This document shows positions 1 to 6,352 of a stretch of DNA of 6,384 bases, piece by piece. Where the stretch lies: positions 1 to 6,384 of the forward strand of contig WGBN01000217.1 in NCBI GenBank assembly GCA_015494245.1, written 5' to 3'. The notes beneath the pieces were generated by a model. That model made no database searches. It was not told where the DNA came from and worked only from the letters and a program-made list of their open reading frames with translations. Source of the DNA: Saprospiraceae bacterium. GTDB taxonomy: Bacteria > Bacteroidota > Bacteroidia > Chitinophagales > Saprospiraceae. A program made the translations under genes and the position numbers. The number at the start of each line of letters is the position of its first letter. The stretch's first letter is position 1.

Positions 1-1
1 C

Positions 2-955
2 TACGGGCGCATCAAGCTGCTGAAGGCCGCCATTTTGCTGTACGTGCTGGCGGGCAGCTCGGGCTTTTTCTTCAACGACTTGTGGCCATTGGTAGCCGGC
101 AGAATTTTTCTGGGCTTATCCGTGGCCTTCATCATGCCCATTGTTACCACCTTGGTGGGCGATTATTTCTGTGGGGAGGAGCGCGATCGCTACATGAGTC
201 TGCAAAGCGCCTTCATGGCTCTTGGCGGCATGGTTTTCATAGCCTTGGCGGGCTGGCTTTCCGAATACGACTGGCACACCCCCTTTCTGATTTATGGCTT
301 GGGCCTGGTGGTGCTGCCTATGGTCATGGCCTGGATGCACGAACCCGGCCTCAGTGAGCAAGACGAGCCGTGCGACACGGCTGAGACTTATGACAAGCGC
401 CTTTTTATGCTCATCCTCGCCACGGCTTTTGTAACCATGGCAGCCTTTTTCATGATACCGGTACAACTGCCTTTTTTGCTGCGGGAGCTGGGTGTGCCTT
501 CGCCTGTTTACGCTGCGCTGGCCATTGTTACGGGCACCTTATCGGCAGCTCTCGGCTCGCTGATGTACAGCCCTTTGCGCAGGCGGTTTCACTTTTCGCA
601 GATGTATGCCCTGGCCTTTTTCATCACCGCTCTCGGGTATGGCTTCACAGCCCTGGCCATCGGCTGGTACAGCGTTTTGCTGGGCATGGTGATAACGGGC
701 TTTGGCGTAGGTCTGCTCATGCCCAATCCCGGGCTGTGGATACTCGACATCATCCCCGAAAGCCGGCGGGGGCGGGCTATGGGGCGCATGAGTTCGGCCT
801 TTTTTCTCGGCCAGTTTTCCTCACCGCTGTTGCTGGCTCCCATCACCATGCGCTACTCCCTGAGCACGGCCTTTGGTTTCGTCTCGGGCGGCATGTTGCT
901 CATCTCCGCCGCCTATATGTGGTACGCCAAAAAGCGATTCGGTCTCAATTCCTGA
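2..955 (+). CDS. MFS transporter, 5'-truncated by the window edge
   Basis: C-terminal 317 residues of a major facilitator superfamily permease; the frame is open to the left edge, so the true start lies outside. The fragment begins with YGRIKLL, the end of the cytoplasmic loop 2-3 motif A (normally G-x-L-x-D-R-x-G-R-r), so roughly the first two helices are missing. About ten hydrophobic segments follow, consistent with TM3 to TM12. A charged, non-hydrophobic stretch at about residues 114-133 (EQDEPCDTAETYDKR) is the central loop between the two six-helix halves. The second half repeats a motif-A-like loop (SPLRRRF), and the loop 10-11 segment SRRGRAMGRMSSAFFLGQ is typical of the superfamily. 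It would be an inner-membrane, proton-coupled exporter or importer; the substrate cannot be told, and drug or sugar efflux is only a guess. The stop codon overlaps the 3' end of the opposing beta-helix gene by 11 bp, so no separate terminator fits between them. Confidence 0.93.
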   Translation, partial: YGRIKLLKAAILLYVLAGSSGFFFNDLWPLVAGRIFLGLSVAFIMPIVTTLVGDYFCGEERDRYMSLQSAFMALGGMVFIALAGWLSEYDWHTPFLIYGLGLVVLPMVMAWMHEPGLSEQDEPCDTAETYDKRLFMLILATAFVTMAAFFMIPVQLPFLLRELGVPSPVYAALAIVTGTLSAALGSLMYSPLRRRFHFSQMYALAFFITALGYGFTALAIGWYSVLLGMVITGFGVGLLMPNPGLWILDIIPESRRGRAMGRMSSAFFLGQFSSPLLLAPITMRYSLSTAFGFVSGGMLLISAAYMWYAKKRFGLNS

Positions 956-2576
956 TGATTTTTACACTGCCGTGGCTGCTTTCCGTGGTCCAGGAAAGGA
1001 AGTAATAGCCTTTCGGCAAATGCGATAACGCGACTTGCCCTTCCCACAGGCCCGGGGCGACCTCCTCGCTCTGCGTCAGGAGTATGCGGCCGTTGATGTC
1101 CGATAAGCTCAGGCGAAGGACGCCGGCCGTCGGGATATTTGCCGAAAGGCTCAAAAAATCTCCACTCACCGGATTGGGATGCACTCTCAAATAGAACTTT
1201 TCGGCCGGATAAAGCTCCAAAACGCTGACGGGAAGTAGTGCTACCTCGGGGCGAATTTCGAGATCTGGCGTCCACAAAAGCTCATCGGAAGGAAGGTAAG
1301 CGCCGTAGTACCCCCCATCGCGTTGATGCCCTTCAAAATCGCGATTGTAGCGCTCGTACTGCGTAAAAAGCGAGAGGTCAATGGGCGGATCGGCCTGCAT
1401 ATAGCCCGGAGCGGGACGATAATCGGCCTGGCCCAGGGGGCTGTACGGGTCTTGCAAAAAATCGGCAATCAACTCGGGAGGGTCGGGCAGGAGGTTGTTG
1501 TCTGAGTTCACATCGCTGTCCAATTGCAGAGCGATGGGTGCAAAGATGGCGTTGCCGGTTACGTTTTGCTCATAAGCGGCATCCACATCGTACATCTCAA
1601 TGCCATAGGAGGTGGTGTAGATGGTATTGTGGAAATAATGCACTTCGCGGGGTGCAAAGTCGTTGTGGGGGAAACTGAGAACGCCCCAGCCATTGCTGTA
1701 GTAATTGACGAGCAAATTGTCGTAAAAAGCCAGGTTGCCCGTACCCTGAAAGAGCCCCTCATTGGGGTTTTGCCAGAGGAAGTTGCCGTAAATTTCGTAA
1801 TAATCGTTGGAGCCGGAGCCCGAAGCGGGAAAAGCGCCCACCAGCAAATTGGGGCGGGGCGTGTCAGGGTCGCTGCCCTCGTCCCGGGAAAAGACGTTGT
1901 AGCGAATGGTCGTATGAGCCTGGGTGGGCATACCTGCCACATCGCGGGTGCCGACGTTCTGATGCTTGATTTGCATGCAATAGCGGCGGGGATTCAGCAC
2001 GAGGTTGTACTCTACCAAGCCTGCTACAAAAGGGGCCGTGCCATCGCTGTTGCCGAGGTACAAACCCACGCCGGGCTCGATGAGCGTGTTGTGGCGGATG
2101 ACCCAATTCCAGGCGGGACACTTGGTGCTGATGCCTACGGTCAGAGAAGCGCCGCCGTGATGGATGATGAGCAGGTTTTCGATGGTGATGTGATGCGCCC
2201 AATTACCGGAAGTGCCCTCGGCCTTTACGGCATCAATGTAGGGAATGTCCTGGCCATCCAGCACCAAATTGCTGATGGTCAGATAGGCACAGCGCTCTAT
2301 GCTCACGGTATTGCAACAGGCATCTCCGTAAAGAATGGCAGAAGCCCCCGAGGCCGGCCCGCTGATGACGATGGGAGCGCTCTCGGTACCGACGATGTCA
2401 TCCAAATTCATGCGGTCGTAATAATCACCCGCTTCGAGGAGCAAACTGTCGCCCGGCTGCAGAAGGGAAAAGTAAGAGGTGTAATCAGAGGGCGTGCCAT
2501 AGTAAGTCGTAGCCCTGAGAGAGCAAACGACAAAAGCAGCCGGAAGCAGAAGGAATAGTCTTTTTCTCATTTTCAT
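945..2576 (-). CDS. Secreted parallel beta-helix protein with T9SS type-A sorting domain
   Basis: 543-residue exported protein. The start is placed at the ATG giving MKMRKRLFLLL: it begins a clean signal peptide (basic n-region, hydrophobic core, cleavage likely after SLRA at about residue 22). The same frame stays open 54 bases further upstream but runs through the predicted promoter. A nearby Cys lacks a lipobox, so it is not a lipoprotein. LLQPGDSLLLEAGDY (about 38-52) is the usual N-terminal strand of right-handed beta-helix enzymes and DUF1565-like proteins. It is followed to about residue 345 by short N-rich rungs (ITIENLLII, WVIRHNTLI, LVEYNLVLN, TIRYNVFS, YYEIYGNFL, LAFYDNLLV, VHYFHNTIY). 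FEGHQRDGGYYGAY (about 414-427) is the usual closing motif of this fold. Residues about 460-543 (YLRVHPNPVSGDF to GSVKIIRN) form a T9SS sorting domain, so the protein should cross the outer membrane and be surface-bound or released. A polysaccharide lyase or hydrolase is possible; catalytic residues cannot be assigned by eye. Confidence 0.9.
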   Translation of the reverse strand: MKMRKRLFLLLPAAFVVCSLRATTYYGTPSDYTSYFSLLQPGDSLLLEAGDYYDRMNLDDIVGTESAPIVISGPASGASAILYGDACCNTVSIERCAYLTISNLVLDGQDIPYIDAVKAEGTSGNWAHHITIENLLIIHHGGASLTVGISTKCPAWNWVIRHNTLIEPGVGLYLGNSDGTAPFVAGLVEYNLVLNPRRYCMQIKHQNVGTRDVAGMPTQAHTTIRYNVFSRDEGSDPDTPRPNLLVGAFPASGSGSNDYYEIYGNFLWQNPNEGLFQGTGNLAFYDNLLVNYYSNGWGVLSFPHNDFAPREVHYFHNTIYTTSYGIEMYDVDAAYEQNVTGNAIFAPIALQLDSDVNSDNNLLPDPPELIADFLQDPYSPLGQADYRPAPGYMQADPPIDLSLFTQYERYNRDFEGHQRDGGYYGAYLPSDELLWTPDLEIRPEVALLPVSVLELYPAEKFYLRVHPNPVSGDFLSLSANIPTAGVLRLSLSDINGRILLTQSEEVAPGLWEGQVALSHLPKGYYFLSWTTESSHGSVKIIRN

Positions 2577-2590
2577 GAAAATTTGAAATG

Positions 2591-2598
2591 CAAAAATA
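2591..2598 (-). promoter_or_regulatory. Candidate Bacteroidota -7 element for the beta-helix gene
   Basis: On the minus strand this reads TATTTTTG, an exact match to TAnnTTTG, ending 14 bases before the chosen ATG. This would give a very short leader. No TTG at the usual -33 spacing is seen, so the promoter would be weak or need an activator or alternative sigma factor. The match is short and lies in AT-rich DNA, so chance is possible. Confidence 0.4.
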
Positions 2599-2641
2599 TA
2601 GCCAAACTCCCTGAAAAGGAGTATAAACAAAGAAATTTACT

Positions 2642-2649
2642 TATCTTTA
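2642..2649 (+). promoter_or_regulatory. Weak candidate -7 element for the sigma/anti-sigma operon
   Basis: TATCTTTA matches seven of the eight positions of TAnnTTTG (last base A instead of G). It is the closest plus-strand match between the divergent genes. No -33 TTG is present and the leader would be about 115 bases. A small hairpin (AAGCC, loop CCCA, GGCTT, positions 2691-2704) lies in that leader. The real promoter may instead be one read by the operon's own ECF sigma factor, whose consensus is unknown. Confidence 0.2.
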
Positions 2650-2770
2650 AGCAGCATTTTGAGGTTTGGGAGTATCCTCTCTATAGCGGAAAGCCCCCAG
2701 GCTTCGGGTATTGACCTGTGCAGACATTTTAAACAATGCCTCGCAGGGGGGATTTCTAAACATTCTTTGG

Positions 2771-3322
2771 GTGACTGAAAGAGAACTTATTGAAGGATGC
2801 ATTCGCGAAGACCGAAGCTGCCAGGAAGAGTTGTGGCGACGTCATGCCGGCAGGTTGCTGAGCATTTGCCGGCGCTATGCCCGTCACGACATGGAAGCTG
2901 AAGACTTGCTGCAAGACACCTTCATAAGAATCTTTGACAAGCTGAAAGATTTTGAGCACAAGGGCTCTTTTGAAGGCTGGTTGAACAAAGTTGCAGTACG
3001 CACCTCCTTGAAAAACTGCAACAAGAGCAGCTTTCAAAAAGAAAAAATCGGCATAGACCCGGGCTACGACCAAGCGGTAGAGCCCGAAGCCATATCCGCA
3101 TTGAGCGAAGAAGAACTCATTCGACTCATACAGGATTTGCCGGAAGGCTATCGGGTCATTTTCAACCTGGCTGTCATCGAAGGCTACAGCCACAGAGAAA
3201 TAGCCGAGCAACTGGGCATCAAAGAAAGCACCTCGCGCTCCCAATTGGTAAAAGCGCGGAACATACTGAAGAAAAAAGTCCTGGCACTTAAAAAAGACTA
3301 TTATGAGCACAGACCCCTTTGA
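2771..3322 (+). CDS. ECF-type RNA polymerase sigma factor
   Basis: 183-residue sigma-70 family factor with only regions 2 and 4, the ECF layout. The GTG start is chosen because it yields TERELIEGCIREDRSCQEEL, the usual beginning of Bacteroidota ECF factors; the frame is open to a TTG at 2711, but the extra 20 residues resemble no sigma region. Region 2.2, which contacts the core polymerase, is around DMEAEDLLQDTFIRIFDKL (40-58). Regions 2.3-2.4, for -10 melting and recognition, are around FEGWLNKVAVRTSLKN (67-82). A variable linker (about 83-108) precedes region 4, and the helix-turn-helix that reads the -35 is within YSHREIAEQLGIKESTSRSQ (139-158). The last 20 bases overlap the start of the next gene, suggesting translational coupling and fixed stoichiometry with the partner. 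It probably transcribes surface or envelope genes, possibly including its own operon; the target promoters cannot be read from this window. Confidence 0.95.
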   Translation: MTERELIEGCIREDRSCQEELWRRHAGRLLSICRRYARHDMEAEDLLQDTFIRIFDKLKDFEHKGSFEGWLNKVAVRTSLKNCNKSSFQKEKIGIDPGYDQAVEPEAISALSEEELIRLIQDLPEGYRVIFNLAVIEGYSHREIAEQLGIKESTSRSQLVKARNILKKKVLALKKDYYEHRPL

Positions 3323-4730
3323 TCGGGAGATAAGACGAAGACTAAAAGACTACAAGTCCCCTGTACCTGAGCACCTTTTGGATAATGTGCTGAAGCGCCG
3401 CAAACGCCGGGCACCTTTTTTTGGCGGCGGCCTTGCGTCCAGAGCCATGCTCGCAGCCATAGCCCTCCTGCTCGCCTTTGGCCTTTGGTACGGACTGAAC
3501 AGAAGCGAAAAGCAGGAAATTCACACCAAAGACGTCCCCAAAGAAGTCATCCCTGCCGGAAAACAGCAAAAACATGCGCAGGCAAATTTATCTGAACCAA
3601 CTATACCAACTCCACCTGCCGCTACAAACGAAACGAAATCTGCCTCTGCTGAAAACCAAAAAACTCCTTCGCCATCAAAACCCGACAAAGCTTCGCAAGC
3701 AGCCAATGCAGCCCGTTCAAAATCAAGTACGCCGGCACCATTGAAAGCTGACAGACAGAAAAACAAAACAACTTCGCCCTCTCTTGCACCTGCAACTGCT
3801 CAAACTGAAACACCCATAAACAAGGATGCTGCTTCCACGCAGAGCGCTATGCAAACGGAGGTCCCTTCCCTCTCTTCTCAGACAAGCGAAGGGCCGTTTA
3901 CAGAAGATCAGAAGTTGCGCGAGTCTCAGGCAGATATAGCCTTTGTCCCCACAGCTTTGCTTCCGGCCCTGCCCGAAAGCCATTTGCGCTCAGACCTGCA
4001 GTTTCACCTCAAGCCCGAATGTGCGAAATTTCAAAACAAAGAGCGCCGCTTCTACTTTGATCTGCTGGCTTCTCCTGACATAGCTTTGCGCAGCATTCGC
4101 CCGAAGGAAGAACAATCCGTACCGCTGGCGCTCAAGCGCTTAGAGACTGAAACCATCAAACAATCCTATACCCTGGGCGCACGCCTCACCACCGTCTCAC
4201 CTCACGGATGGTCGCTGCGCAGTGGCTTTCAGTACACGCAAATCAACGAGCGCTTTGCCTATGAAGGAGAAACCGAAGAGCGCATCATCATCAAAATCAT
4301 CTATGACGACCAGGGGCAAATCATCGGCACGGATACGGTATATGAGAGCTATACGCCTTACTATGCCAGCAACAACGTCTATCGCCTCTTCGACATCCCG
4401 CTGATGGCCGGATACCAAATAGATATGAAGCGCTTTGCGCTGATTTTCCATGGCGGGCTGCACTTCAATCTTTTCCTCTCGCCCGAAGGCACTTTCTTTT
4501 CTCCGGAGATGCAGCCCGTAGCCTTTTCGGAAATTCCGGCTTTCAGGAAACGGGCTTCGCTCAGCCTGGCAGCAGCCTTTGGCATCAATTATCGCCTGAC
4601 GCCCCGCTTAGAGTTGTTGTTTGAGCCGAGATTCCGGTATTTCCTTTCACCTTTTACGACCAAAGACTATCTGTTGGAGCAGCAGTATATGTTGATAGGG
4701 TTGAATTTGGGAGCGAGGGTACAGTTATGA
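3303..4730 (+). CDS. Putative dual membrane-spanning anti-sigma factor with C-terminal outer-membrane beta-barrel
   Basis: 475 residues in four parts. Residues 1-36 are charged and cytoplasmic (DPFDREIRRRLKDYKSPVPE, ending KRRKRR) and probably bind the sigma factor encoded just upstream. Residues 48-65 form one transmembrane helix (AAIALLLAFGLWYGL); the basic cluster before it predicts N-terminus inside. Residues 66-240 are low-complexity, rich in Ala, Ser, Thr, Pro, Lys and Gln, with no hydrophobic helix. Residues 249-475 give eight amphipathic strands, about 249-262, 286-299, 303-318, 359-373, 377-391, 414-430, 435-449 and 461-475. Connections alternate: long ones (about 23, 40, 22 and 11 residues) and very short ones (PHG, DMK, RLTP), as expected for an outer-membrane barrel with periplasmic termini. 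RLFDIPLMAGYQ is typical of the Bacteroidota OMP_b-brl family. The N-terminus lacks a cleavable signal peptide, so the protein would span both membranes. Anti-sigma function is inferred from gene order and layout; sequence similarity to known anti-sigma domains is not obvious by eye. Confidence 0.85.
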   Translation: MSTDPFDREIRRRLKDYKSPVPEHLLDNVLKRRKRRAPFFGGGLASRAMLAAIALLLAFGLWYGLNRSEKQEIHTKDVPKEVIPAGKQQKHAQANLSEPTIPTPPAATNETKSASAENQKTPSPSKPDKASQAANAARSKSSTPAPLKADRQKNKTTSPSLAPATAQTETPINKDAASTQSAMQTEVPSLSSQTSEGPFTEDQKLRESQADIAFVPTALLPALPESHLRSDLQFHLKPECAKFQNKERRFYFDLLASPDIALRSIRPKEEQSVPLALKRLETETIKQSYTLGARLTTVSPHGWSLRSGFQYTQINERFAYEGETEERIIIKIIYDDQGQIIGTDTVYESYTPYYASNNVYRLFDIPLMAGYQIDMKRFALIFHGGLHFNLFLSPEGTFFSPEMQPVAFSEIPAFRKRASLSLAAAFGINYRLTPRLELLFEPRFRYFLSPFTTKDYLLEQQYMLIGLNLGARVQL

Positions 4731-4750
4731 GTTGGAGACCTGAAAAGGAG

Positions 4751-4815
4751 GGGGTGTAGGAAAACCCAAGAATGAAAAAGTTCAAAGTGCGCTGTTTTGA
4801 GCAGAACTACACCCC
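4751..4815. repeat. 9-bp inverted repeat downstream of the sigma/anti-sigma operon
   Basis: GGGGTGTAG (4751-4759) and CTACACCCC (4807-4815) are perfect inverted copies separated by 47 bases. The stretch between them contains a smaller possible stem (TCAAA...TTTGA, about 4782-4800). It starts 20 bases after the anti-sigma stop codon. No T-run follows the right arm, so it is not a classical intrinsic terminator; it might shape the mRNA 3' end. A perfect 10-bp palindrome, ATAGGCCTAT, follows at 4826-4835. No gene is seen in 4731-5084. Confidence 0.5.
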
Positions 4816-4872
4816 GATTGGAGAGATAGGCCTATGAATCCTTTGCATTTTTCTGCCTTCCCGCGCCCCCGA

Positions 4873-5049
4873 CCCCTGAAGGGGCGGGCCGCCCGCAAAA
4901 ATACAAAGGCGCTGCCCTGAGCGGAACGAAGTGGAGCCGAAGGGCGCTACCCTGAGCGGAGTTAGAATCCCGTTAGGGATGACATCTTGGTAGCCCGGGG
5001 CATAAGCCTCGGGTTTATATGGCAGAGTTAGCAAAAGCCCCGTAGGGGC
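4873..5049. repeat. Cluster of consecutive short palindromes between convergent genes
   Basis: At least six hairpin-forming units lie end to end: CCCC-TGAA-GGGG (4873-4884); CGGGC-C-GCCCG (4885-4895); GCCCT...AGGGC (4914-4945) within a CCCTGAGCG-type repeat; ATCCC-GTTA-GGGAT (4967-4980); CCCGGGGC-ATAA-GCCTCGGG (4994-5013, 8-bp stem with one G-T pair); and GCCCC-GTA-GGGGC (5037-5049). The units look like dispersed intergenic repeats I recognise loosely from Bacteroidota genomes (phrases such as CGTTAGGGATGACATCTTGG and GCCCCGTAGGGGCGGCACC), but copy number cannot be judged here. The anti-sigma gene on + and the flavin reductase gene on - both point into this block, so it could end transcription from both sides. 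The minus-strand reading frame through it is a repeat translation, not a believable gene. Confidence 0.7.
4909..4960 (+). repeat. 17-bp direct repeat pair, 35-bp period
   Basis: GCGCTGCCCTGAGCGGA (4909-4925) recurs as GCGCTACCCTGAGCGGA (4944-4960), with one mismatch. The pair sits inside the palindrome cluster. The core CCCTGAGCGGA followed by GAAG...CCGAAGGGC resembles the widespread CCCTGAGCGAAGTCGAAGGG intergenic repeat; that identification is from memory. Confidence 0.75.
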
Positions 5050-5084
5050 GGCACCTTGATTATCCTAACCCCATCCCACCAAGG

Positions 5085-5972
5085 CTAAACTTCCCAAACC
5101 CAGGCCAAAAGTCCTGCCATTTCCCTTTGCCGGTCGTCTTCGAGGACTTCGCGGATATAGCGGTGAAGTTCTTCTTCCACGTCTTGGCCTGAGAGGATTT
5201 GGCGCAAGCGCTCGTCTTCTTCCTTTAAGCGACGACAGGCCTCCGGATCCGGGACGGCGTGCAGTCCTGCCAGTTGCCCGATGTTGTTGGCCGTCAGTAT
5301 CCGGCTGCGGCGGATGTGCTCCGGCAAAGCATCGTATCCAATAACCGCTTGGGTAACGGGCTGCACGATGGCCTGCACAGCTTCTCCACTGGCCCGCACG
5401 TAATAAGCCCGCCCAAGTCGTCCCATCAGATCCATTTTGTGGGGATTGATACGGCCTTTTTCATCTACGACATCCTCGCGCAGGTGAATGCGCAGGACTT
5501 CACAAAAAATCAGGTTGCCTGCCCCTCCATGCTCGCCCAGAGACAGTACGCGGGTAACGCGGCACTCCATCTGCGCCGGGCTCTCTGCAATGCGCCAGGG
5601 CCTGACCAAATCGGAGGGCAGCGGAGTCAAACCTGCTTTTTCGAATTCATCCACATCTTTTTCAAATTGCACGCTGGTAACAGCCATTTTTCGCACCAAC
5701 TCATGCGTTACAGCATGAATCACCACCTCCGGCACGGCCTGTACATTGGCCAGCGTGTCCTTAGTCGTGCCATCTGCTACCCTGCGGTTCGAAGAAAAAA
5801 CCAAAATGGGCGGGTTCGAACTAAAGGCATTGTAAAAAGAATAAGGCGCCAGATTCCGGTTTCCCTCCTCATCAATCGTACTCACCCAGGCAATAGGCCT
5901 CGGCCCGACAATACCCAGTAAAAACTGATGCAAATCTCTGACGGCAGTCTTATCGGGGTCTATCTTTAGCAT
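5085..5972 (-). CDS. Flavin reductase family protein (DIM6/NTAB-like) with charged C-terminal extension
   Basis: 295-residue soluble protein, probably cytoplasmic, of the flavin-reductase-like split-barrel family that binds FMN or FAD and uses NAD(P)H. Family signatures are seen in order: PRPIAWVST (24-32), LAPYSFYNAFSSNPPILVFS (41-60, the flavin-binding part), KDTLANV (71-77), AGLTPLPS (113-120), ESPAQMECRV (130-139) and LREDVVDEKGRINPHKMDLM (164-183) leading into GRLGRAYY. The core ends near residue 197, close to the usual family size. The remaining 98 residues are Glu/Arg/Asp-rich and probably helical (ACRRLKEEDERLRQIL, EEELHRYIREVLEDDRQ) and look like an added oligomerisation or partner-binding region. 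The ATG start at 5972 gives the usual family N-terminus and lies 17 bases after an exact TAnnTTTG element. Substrate and electron-acceptor partner are unknown, and no neighbouring oxygenase gene is visible. The stop faces the palindrome cluster. Confidence 0.92.
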   Translation of the reverse strand: MLKIDPDKTAVRDLHQFLLGIVGPRPIAWVSTIDEEGNRNLAPYSFYNAFSSNPPILVFSSNRRVADGTTKDTLANVQAVPEVVIHAVTHELVRKMAVTSVQFEKDVDEFEKAGLTPLPSDLVRPWRIAESPAQMECRVTRVLSLGEHGGAGNLIFCEVLRIHLREDVVDEKGRINPHKMDLMGRLGRAYYVRASGEAVQAIVQPVTQAVIGYDALPEHIRRSRILTANNIGQLAGLHAVPDPEACRRLKEEDERLRQILSGQDVEEELHRYIREVLEDDRQREMAGLLAWVWEV

Positions 5973-5989
5973 AGCAGTTTATTTGAGGG

Positions 5990-5997
5990 CAAATGTA
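5990..5997 (-). promoter_or_regulatory. Candidate Bacteroidota -7 element for the flavin reductase gene
   Basis: On the minus strand this reads TACATTTG, an exact TAnnTTTG match, ending 17 bases before the ATG. The spacing is plausible for a short leader. No TTG is found at the usual -33 distance. Confidence 0.5.
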
Positions 5998-6036
5998 AGG
6001 AATGGTGGGGTATCGTGCATCCTTGGTTTAATGTTG

Positions 6037-6070
6037 AATGGAAAATGGAGAATGGAAAATGGAGAATGAC
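6037..6070 (+). repeat. 14-bp tandem repeat, about 2.4 copies, with a distant extra copy
   Basis: AATGGAAAATGGAG occurs at 6037-6050 and 6051-6064, followed by a partial unit. A 21-base stretch beginning at 6051 is repeated exactly at 6196-6216 (AATGGAAAATGGAG then AATGACC), preceded there by an AATGAAA variant. The minus-strand frame through it reads FSIFHSPFSI, a phrase typical of translated repeat DNA rather than protein. Positions 6028-6384 hold no believable gene. Confidence 0.85.
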
Positions 6071-6111
6071 CCAACGAAAGGATCGGGGAGCTGGCCGGAG
6101 AAGTTTTTTTT

Positions 6112-6153
6112 GAATATCGAACAAGGAATGTCGATTGACGATTTTTGATTTGG
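6112..6153 (+). repeat. Degenerate short repeat, GAATATCGA/GAATGTCGA type
   Basis: GAATATCGAACAAG, GAATGTCGATTGAC and GATTTTTGATTTGG can be laid out with a 14-base period; adjacent units share only about 8-9 of 14 positions. It lies between the two copies of the AATGGAAAATGGAG repeat and resembles dispersed repeats I loosely recall from Bacteroidota intergenic DNA. This is weaker than the neighbouring repeats. Confidence 0.4.
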
Positions 6154-6219
6154 GCTACCGAAGTAAGATCCCCGAGCCAGCCTTTTAGAATGAAAAATGG
6201 AAAATGGAGAATGACCTCT

Positions 6220-6254
6220 CCGTGCTCCTCCCCGTGTACCCCGTGAACTCCGTG
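6220..6254 (+). repeat. CCGTG-phased repeat, about 9-bp period
   Basis: CCGTG occurs at 6220, 6232, 6241 and 6250, spaced 12, 9 and 9 bases apart, as in CCGTGTACC-CCGTGAACT-CCGTGGTGA. On the minus strand this is a CACGGAGTTCACGGGG-type repeat, a kind of simple intergenic repeat found in several phyla. No gene or transposase is attached to it. Confidence 0.6.
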
Positions 6255-6325
6255 GTGAGTTTACAGCTATGCCCTTGAGCCCGTATTCCAGCTTGGTTGA
6301 GCTCTGATTGTTACGCCCGTCACGC

Positions 6326-6352
6326 GTCACGTTCGTCACGTTTGTCACGTTC
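6326..6352 (+). repeat. 9-bp tandem repeat GTCACGTTY, three copies
   Basis: GTCACGTTC (6326-6334), GTCACGTTT (6335-6343) and GTCACGTTC (6344-6352) are in tandem, with decayed copies on both sides (GTCACGC at 6319, ACCACGCCC at 6353). The minus-strand translation gives NVTNVTNVT, which is repeat translation. The window then ends in AATCACAGATTACAC, possibly the first part of a further simple repeat. Confidence 0.8.

Noticed and set aside
979..998. CTTTCC/GGAAAG hairpin after the MFS stop as a terminator
   Set aside because: Only a 6-bp stem with no T-run, and it lies in the coding part of the opposing sorting domain.
1524..2558. A 344-codon plus-strand open frame opposite the beta-helix gene
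   Set aside because: It is antisense to a gene with clear signal peptide, beta-helix and sorting-domain features; its own translation has no recognisable domain.
2577..2630. N-terminal extension of the beta-helix protein
   Set aside because: It would run through the -7 element and put extra residues before a complete signal peptide.
2736..2759. Seven-codon leader frame (MPRRGDF) before the sigma gene
   Set aside because: Too short to support from one sequence; no Shine-Dalgarno and no attenuator-like structure.
2711..2770. Upstream TTG start for the sigma factor
   Set aside because: The extra 20 residues do not resemble the family, while the GTG at 2771 gives the usual ECF N-terminus.
4807..5034. 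A 75-codon minus-strand open frame
   Set aside because: It runs through the palindromic repeats; phrases such as GYQDVIPNGI come from translated repeats.
5259..5921. A 220-codon plus-strand open frame opposite the flavin reductase gene
   Set aside because: The minus strand carries the family motifs in order; the plus-strand frame is a GC-rich shadow.
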